NCBI GenBank assembly: GCA_964017125.1 | Contig: OZ024915.1 | Coordinates: 22,552,106-22,616,105, forward strand | DNA from: Flabesymbios commensalis | Lineage: Eukaryota > Annelida > Polychaeta > Terebellida > Flabelligeridae | DNA: 64,000 nucleotides | Direction: 5' to 3' | In this document: positions 61,901-64,000 of the stretch, piece by piece | Layout of the letters: each line of letters opens with the position of its first letter | How positions within the stretch are numbered: the first letter of the stretch is position 1 | Notes under the pieces: generated by a model | Database searches by the model: none | What the model was told of the DNA's origin: nothing | The model's input: the letters and a program-made list of their open reading frames with translations, nothing else | Translations under genes and position numbers: made by a program

Positions 61901-63085
61901 AAAAAAATGAATAGATGATATAGTAGCATAAAATTCGGATTAATTTTTTATAGCACATTTTAAAATTCATAACCAAAGCAAAGTTTCCCACATTGAAAAA
62001 GTGTAAGTGATGTCCTATAATCATGTAACGGACATCTATCTAGTGAGTGACACTAAATGACACAACAACAAAAATACTGTACGACATTAATATAACTAGG
62101 CTAACTAAGCATGCATGATATATTATATGCTGGGTTATTCTAATTATAATTTATGGACACACTAATAGTTCAAATATGTTTAACTAAGACTAACTATGAA
62201 GTAAAAGTAGTATACATTGACATTTTTAATTTGACCTAAAGATGAAGCACTGATTAGATTTGACTAGGGGAAACACACTAGGAATTAGCAAACTAATTGC
62301 TCCGGAAAAAATGGGTAGGAGGAGGAAACTATATTGATCACTGCTGATATACACTGAACAATAATCAGCTTTATGGTGAAAAAATTAAACCACATCCAAT
62401 GTGTCATTGGTCTTTATCAATAGCATAAACTTAACAAGTTTTTATACAGTTCATTACCTAATGCTGGATGGTTGTTTCTATTGCCATAAATTAACGGGAG
62501 ATACTGTGATAAATGCTTTGTTACAGTTAAATAATCAGCGAGAAAGAAACAAAGACAAATGATCACAGAAAGACCATTCATGAACTTATCCTAAAAAAAT
62601 TTGCTGCTAAATAATCTTTGCATCTAAAAAAGCATCATTAGAAATGCACAAAAAAAAATGAGTGGATAAAATGAATAAGCAGTAGTAGACAAGGTGAAGC
62701 ATGAACAAGCAACCCATGAAACACAAAGACGTTGACTTATATATCGAGTTGATGTTGGCCCGCCATCTACGACGTCGGTCCAACATTAACACGACATTTA
62801 GTCAACGACCCGTGTTTGCTGGGAATGTGTTAGCATGAGTGATGACCCAGTGAACAGGAGACATTGACCCGATGTTGGGCTATTGTTGGCCTAACGCCTG
62901 CGACATCGGCCCAGCATCGGGTCAATGTCTCACGTTTTGTGGGGAAATAATGAGCTTACCTGAGGGGGCATGAGGACAAAGGAGAATGGGGCAACGACAG
63001 ACCAATAGATGGTGCTGCCGATAGAGTACCAGTTGCAGCCCCCATGGCTTTGTTTGGCGAGTGGGAATGCCTGCGTTTGAGAGGA
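40858..63085 (-). CDS. IRS1: Insulin receptor substrate (IRS/chico family), 3' eight exons
   Basis: Docking protein that, once tyrosine-phosphorylated by insulin/IGF-type receptors, recruits SH2 proteins at the membrane. Eight exons with matching phases give 1307 residues plus TAG. The first visible residues (PLKRRHSHSP, then LLTGEAHRARTDSM) align with the stretch just after the PTB domain of vertebrate IRS1 (PLRRHHLNNP, LTRRSRTES), and SVTPD matches RSVTPDSLG. The PH and PTB domains therefore lie beyond 64000. About ten YxxM PI3-kinase sites are visible (YFDM twice, YMEM, YMDM, YLDM three times, YFTM, YMAM, YVHM). Others are a Grb2-like YVNV, SHP2-like YIELDL and LNYVTVDL, and a C-terminal YAQIDF matching IRS1 YASISF. 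The tail is otherwise disordered and Ser/Thr rich. No lesion is seen. Symbol is by family; orthology to one vertebrate paralogue is not implied. Confidence 0.95.
42590..42885 (-). repeat. 48-bp coding tandem repeat in IRS
   Basis: Six copies of a NQPTVQR-containing unit, four or five of them full 16-residue units of the type SQTNQPTVQRSASMAA. The 48-bp period is visible as repeated GTTGTACAGTTGGTTGG on the + strand at 42609, 42657, 42705, 42753 and 42801. Units differ at single residues (K for Q, C for R), so it is moderately old or variable. Confidence 0.9.
43989..44126. repeat. Family F miniature element, short, in IRS intron
   Basis: TTAA 43989-43992 to TTAA 44123-44126. Hairpin CATCTTCATCCACTACAAG with CTTTTAGTGGATGCAGATG. 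It begins only about 24 bp upstream (gene sense) of the last exon's acceptor. Confidence 0.68.
44225..44290. repeat. Family E-type hairpin fragment
   Basis: AATTTGAAGCTGAAATTG and CAAAATTTCAAGCTTCAAA form a decayed stem. Confidence 0.4.
44540..44736. mobile_element. Family M TACTGTAGATCTG miniature element
   Basis: ATACTGTAGATCTGGTAATA to ATATCTACAGTAT, with TTCGTGAGGTTTTAATTTT and its inverse inside. Same family as 10890-11103. Confidence 0.68.
44800..44885. repeat. Family H palindrome, degraded
   Basis: AACACACAATGTGTTTATACC, GGCCAACATTGCAGAGGGC, ending ATATTTGTTGGGAG. 44886-45620 has no supported feature. Confidence 0.45.
45624..45717 (-). repeat. 47-bp tandem duplication containing the IRS 5' splice site
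   Basis: Two near-identical copies of a 47-bp unit (TTTATAAGCTCAATACAGC ... ATTTACTAACT). The true donor GTTAGT (- strand) is at 45711-45716, and a second identical donor lies at 45664-45669. Use of the second would extend the exon by 47 nt and shift frame. Confidence 0.92.
45717..45817 (-). CDS. IRS1: IRS exon 7 of 8 visible
   Basis: Acceptor TTTTTTCAG. Encodes IDSYLDMSSRSHSPHSTS...SSSSLRPDK, donor AAA/GTTAGT. Supplies one YLDM motif; phase 0 into the terminal exon. Confidence 0.92.
45854..46089. mobile_element. Family C miniature transposon
   Basis: TTAA 45854-45857, CCCTTATCCTGCTGATC to TTAGCATGATAAGAG-TTGA. The hairpin near 46001-46058 is partly decayed (CCGCCTGAACTTGTGGGTCG / CAGCTTCAAGTGGGTG). 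Confidence 0.72.
46086..46313. mobile_element. Family D miniature transposon, abutting family C
   Basis: TTGA-CCCTTAGAACACTGATG to GATCTAAGGG-TTAA 46310-46313. Hairpin AGAAGTTGTGTATCGTGG / GTGAGACACAACTTCAAG. Confidence 0.72.
46440..46530. repeat. Decayed hairpin element
   Basis: TTTTCAACAATTTGAAATTG, GGTCATGGCAGCGAGAC, CAATTTCATGTGGGTAA. It resembles the A/C/D hairpin with an A-T shift on both arms. Confidence 0.5.
46658..46847. repeat. Family B miniature element, shortened
   Basis: CCCTTACAATGCAGAATTA, core, then CCCCGCGCTGAGAGGG. One hairpin arm is missing. Confidence 0.62.
47128..47295 (-). CDS. IRS1: IRS exon 6 of 8 visible
   Basis: Acceptor TTTTTTTCAG. Encodes PSDTSPYMDMTAGG...DDSSYLDMMPQQ...KQFGHL, donor CTAG/GTGTGT. 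Two YxxM motifs. Confidence 0.94.
47540..47720. mobile_element. Tc1/mariner-type miniature transposon
   Basis: TA then CAGTGGAACCTGCTATGAGC; the inverted right end GCTTATAGCAGGTTCTACGG is followed by TA. Inverted ends of about 28 bp with TA duplication are typical of mariner-like miniature elements. Confidence 0.82.
47843..47933. mobile_element. Near-perfect palindromic TTAA element, 91 bp
   Basis: TTAA-CCCTTTAACCCACTGAAGCC... pairs across its whole length with ...GGCTTCAGTGGTGAAAGGG-TTAA. The apex is ATGCCATAGCAT. It is the simplest form of a TTAA hairpin element and abuts the next family B copy. Confidence 0.85.
47930..48149. mobile_element. Family B miniature transposon, abutting the palindrome
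   Basis: Shares TTAA 47930-47933. AGCGCTGAAATACTTTC, core, TCAGAAACTGACGTCC hairpin remains, TGTGAGGG-TTAC. Confidence 0.7.
48200..48304 (-). CDS. IRS1: IRS exon 5 of 8 visible
   Basis: Acceptor TTATAACAG. Encodes ISISAPIENPISRASLHQTD then SSYMEMSSNSVTRS, donor CTG/GTAAGA. One YMEM motif. 48305-49720 is intron with no recognised element. Confidence 0.93.
49760..49971. mobile_element. Family B miniature transposon
   Basis: AATGCTGAAATATTATTAAA, the full core (TGTCTTAGTTAGCTCTTTC, ACCTATGTTATGGGTC), hairpin remains and CCCCGCGCTGAGAGGATTAA. Confidence 0.68.
50264..50425. repeat. Family B miniature element, truncated
   Basis: TTAATCCCTCAAGGGCTGA then core to GGCTATTATAAATATATTC. The hairpin half is absent. 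Confidence 0.6.
50831..50923 (-). CDS. IRS1: IRS exon 4 of 8 visible
   Basis: Acceptor TTTACAG, donor CCT/GTAAGT. Encodes LLFDMHVTTPEIIFELDD plus AAPLLGTSPQMP. Phase 1 entry and exit join exactly with neighbours. It has no tyrosine motif of its own (LFDM lacks Tyr), so it rests on phase, splice sites and context. Confidence 0.82.
51195..51290. repeat. Family H palindrome, degraded
   Basis: TAAGCCGATGTTGGTTTATG and GGTCGACCAACATTCAAC arms with eroded ends. The rest of 50924-51970 shows nothing recognised. Confidence 0.45.
52629..53806 (-). pseudogene. Transposase remnant (XPG-like nuclease and Cys8 finger)
   Basis: Three overlapping pieces in different frames read in order. The first ends with GGGRVHILTAEIPLPP-KTSILGVTKNKVQLNK (53517-53806). 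The second has VICDDTDVFALLLHVV to FGIEKIRALKV (53021-53416). The third has AHWKASIEGTVSPIDALTHG, the Cys8 block and an acidic DDDNDDDDEL end (52629-53081). The pieces imply at least two frame changes, so this copy is not expected to make an intact protein. No ATG-proximal domain is visible upstream. Confidence 0.7.
53925..54790 (-). repeat. ~360-bp tandem repeat inside the transposon
   Basis: Three diverged units begin near 53940, 54312 and 54640. Each has CACTCCAGCTTTGGGAAA (or a variant), GTGTGATAAGGGGAATA and a CACCCC..GGCTGAAATTGCAT block. Between them are GACCTTGATATGACCTTG-type runs. This is probably decayed element sequence, not coding. Confidence 0.75.
55606..55930 (+). repeat. Repeat K interrupted by a family A element
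   Basis: Left part TAGAGCCTGACGGCACTGAA and right part AGATGCAGCTGTTTCACAAT match the uninterrupted copy at 26768-26845. Confidence 0.72.
55662..55901. mobile_element. Family A miniature transposon inserted in repeat K
   Basis: TTTA-CCCCTTTAACCACCGG to GGCGGTTAAAGGG-TTAA 55898-55901. Hairpin CTCACTTGAAGTTGTGG / CACAACTTCAAATGGG at 55814-55870. Confidence 0.83.
56036..56072. repeat. G-rich low-complexity tract
   Basis: GGGGAGGGGGGTGGGGGTGG and on. A second tract, a run of about 17 C, lies at 56231-56250. 55931-57345 otherwise shows no supported feature, only TAGGCCTA-rich spacer. Confidence 0.7.
57348..57455. mobile_element. Family H palindromic element
   Basis: CCAGCAAAGACAAGACGTTG, centre CGTCGTAGATGATGG, ends CAACGTCTCCTTGTGTCAGC. 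The CAACGTTGA arms pair. Confidence 0.65.
57633..57730. mobile_element. Family H palindromic element
   Basis: CCCAGCAAAAACACGAAACG, TTGACTCAATGTTG, centre GACGTCGGAGACGGC. The right end is eroded. Another diverged arm pair lies at 57490-57600. Confidence 0.6.
57735..58090 (+). repeat. Interspersed repeat Q, copy 2
   Basis: GGTCACGTGTCACGTGTGAC, ATGGAGTTAGATATGTTC and CAGAAAACCACTCAGACC blocks follow the same order as 30180-30560. 58091-58795 shows an ATT microsatellite near 58487 and nothing else. Confidence 0.5.
58796..58904. mobile_element. Family H palindromic element, AAACATTCGTATAAC subfamily
   Basis: CCCAGTAAACACAAAACATT to AAATGTTTTGTGCTTGTCGG plus G. Centre TTTCGAAGACGTTGG. Same subfamily as 11470-11579. 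Confidence 0.72.
59221..59323. mobile_element. Family H palindromic element next to IRS exon 3
   Basis: CCCAGCAAACAGAAGGGGTT to CTTCTTGTGTTCACTGGG. It ends 22 bp from the exon border (inside the intron, just after the donor in gene sense). Confidence 0.68.
59345..59448 (-). CDS. IRS1: IRS exon 3 of 8 visible
   Basis: Acceptor TTTGTGTTAG. Encodes VARSVTPDCSILEEDPYFDM then TPVSTPGSAPGSNR, donor AGAG/GTAACA. SVTPD aligns with IRS1 RSVTPDSL; first YFDM motif. Confidence 0.93.
59870..59989 (-). CDS. IRS1: IRS exon 2 of 8 visible
   Basis: Acceptor TGTTCACAG, donor CAAG/GTATGT. Encodes LLTGEAHRARTDSMESRGSR then GTTSSVSADEGDLYTDQQT. Matches the basic Ser-containing stretch after the PTB domain of vertebrate IRS. 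Confidence 0.92.
60123..61303. mobile_element. Family C miniature transposon split by a larger repeat
   Basis: The left part has hairpin CACCCTCTTGAAGTTGTG / CACAACATCAAGAGGGTG at 60157-60216 and runs to about 60330. The right end GTCGTGATTAGCGGCATAAG-GG appears at 61281-61303. The repeat at 60335-61272 lies between. The CCCTC/GAGGG change is matched across the stem. A degraded family H end precedes at 60052-60122. Confidence 0.75.
60335..61272 (-). mobile_element. GGCCTCAGCC-ended element carrying two satellite monomers
   Basis: Ends AAAAAGGCCTCAGCC and GGCTGAGGCCTAAAAA are inverted. Inside on the - strand are two monomers related to the 1.1-3.5 kb satellite (TAGACCATTACTATAGAACA, near 60545 and 60850) and a run of GGAC/GTCC near 61196-61220. 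Non-coding. Confidence 0.75.
61495..61596. repeat. Family E hairpin and right end
   Basis: TTTATCATTTTAAGCTGG, apex AATTGTGCTAGAAATT, CCAGTTTTAAAA, ending TTCAGCAACACAAGGGTTAG. 61597-62700 has no supported feature. Confidence 0.58.
62706..62822. mobile_element. Family H palindromic element
   Basis: CAACCCATGAAACACAAAGA to CAACGACCCGTGTTTGCTGG. Centre CATCTACGACGTCGG. Arms pair over most of the length. Confidence 0.65.
62845..62943. mobile_element. Family H palindromic element next to IRS exon 1
   Basis: CCCAGTGAACAGGAGACATT to GGTCAATGTCTCACGTTTTG. It ends about 16 bp from the IRS exon border at 62960, inside the intron. Confidence 0.7.
62960..63085 (-). CDS. IRS1: IRS exon 1 of 8 visible
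   Basis: Acceptor TTTACAG, donor CAG/GTAAGC. Encodes PLKRRHSHSPNKAMGAATG...SLPHSPLSSCPL. Aligns with the start of the post-PTB tail of IRS1. Upstream exons (PH and PTB) are beyond the window. Confidence 0.9.
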
Positions 63086-64000
63086 CTGTAAAGCCCAGAC
63101 ACCAAAAGTACAGCTCACATTATAATCTAGCATCTTTCAATTTTTGTCTCTTTTTTTTATTCAGTAGATATTTTTATAAAATTTGTTTCTTAGAAAATGT
63201 AGGCTACATCTGCTAAATTTTACAGCTACACTCATTAATCACTAAATTATAAAATGTATTATTTACCAACTCAAAGTTATGTCTCGGTACCATGATCCAC
63301 AACTTCATATGTGTAAAAATCACTTGCATTTATACAATTTCAAAAAAAACAAGATATGCCAATTTAACAATTGTAATGCTCAGTTCTACTTCAACTGTTT
63401 TTGTCTATGACAAGACAAAAATGCATATGATATTGGAGGGAGAAACAATTGAAAAAAGCAAAAATTCATTTTTGTGAGGTCAAAACCTATCATCACAAAA
63501 CCTTCAAGTCATACCACATTATAGATGAGGACTTAAATCATGAAAAATATTTGATATCTATTAGAATTTTAACAATGTAGGAAACTCGCATCAAAGGCAT
63601 AGACTATATAAAGTGCTAAATAAATGACAAGAATACGATGAATCTGAAAAACAAAATGTCCAGAACCAAAGAAAAACAATGACATATCCTCCTCCTAAAG
63701 ATGTAGTCATGTATGTCATCAGCTAACTTATATTTATGAGACAAACATGTATACAACACTTCAGCTCCAACAGGACAATATATATGTAGTCACACAATAT
63801 AATATTGACATGTTCTACTAGATATGTTCTACCAGACAAAAATCAACAAGATAGAACATGCAGTAGAAGTCACATCATCATGATCATATTCTAAACCATT
63901 AATAACAATGGTGTATAGGAATATAAATGAACTTTTAGAACAATTTACAACACTTGAAAAAATCCATTCAAGTGATGTGATAAATTATTTTACGAAGCAA
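63086..64000 (-). other. IRS intron, no further feature
   Basis: AT-rich intron. A decayed A/C/D-type hairpin lies at 63262-63322 (CCAACTCAAAGTTATGTC / CCACAACTTCATATGTG). I see no further exon. Confidence 0.5.

Noticed and set aside
1-64000. LTR retroelement, endogenous virus or Polinton
   Set aside because: No protease, capsid, integrase or polymerase B-like frames and no long direct repeats were seen.

Overview
This is an intron-rich animal genome window, most likely from a marine invertebrate. I cannot fix the phylum from sequence alone. It holds two conserved host genes arranged tail to tail. On the + strand is the 3' part of a kidney-type glutaminase (GLS). On the - strand is the 3' part of an insulin receptor substrate (IRS/chico-type). 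Both genes run out of the window at their 5' ends. All other coding-looking stretches are mobile-element or repeat sequence. I saw no LTR element, retrovirus, Polinton, CRISPR array or bacterial-type feature.

Layout. 1-4.9 kb: TTAA-flanked miniature elements and a long satellite (~145-155 bp monomers with a 740 bp higher-order period). 5.1-20.8 kb: eleven glutaminase exons whose reading phases all fit (413 residues visible). One intron carries a 2.56 kb non-autonomous element full of a 14-bp motif. 20.8-40.9 kb: intergenic region between the two 3' ends, with miniature transposons, a 5'-truncated LINE with an open C-terminal RT frame, a 24-bp minisatellite and a tRNA-derived SINE. 40.9-63.1 kb: eight IRS exons whose phases all fit (1307 residues visible). 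They hold about ten YxxM PI3-kinase docking motifs plus Grb2-like and SHP2-like sites. One intron contains a 3.55 kb Academ-like DNA transposon with long terminal inverted repeats.

Two patterns stand out. First, three glutaminase introns end in tandem arrays whose repeat unit contains the 3' splice site and the first ~10-38 nt of the following exon, so the true acceptor is the last member of an array of look-alike acceptors. An IRS 5' splice site is also inside a 47-bp tandem duplication. Second, the window is saturated with short elements bounded by TTAA and CCCTT...AAGGG ends. Most carry one central hairpin whose two arms change together between copies. Several families share nearly the same hairpin, and many copies sit end to end sharing one TTAA. 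Nested and near-empty sites inside the window support TTAA target duplication.

Glutaminase (mitochondrial glutamine hydrolysis) and IRS (insulin/IGF signal relay) have no known joint operon-like role. Their proximity here is just genomic neighbourhood.
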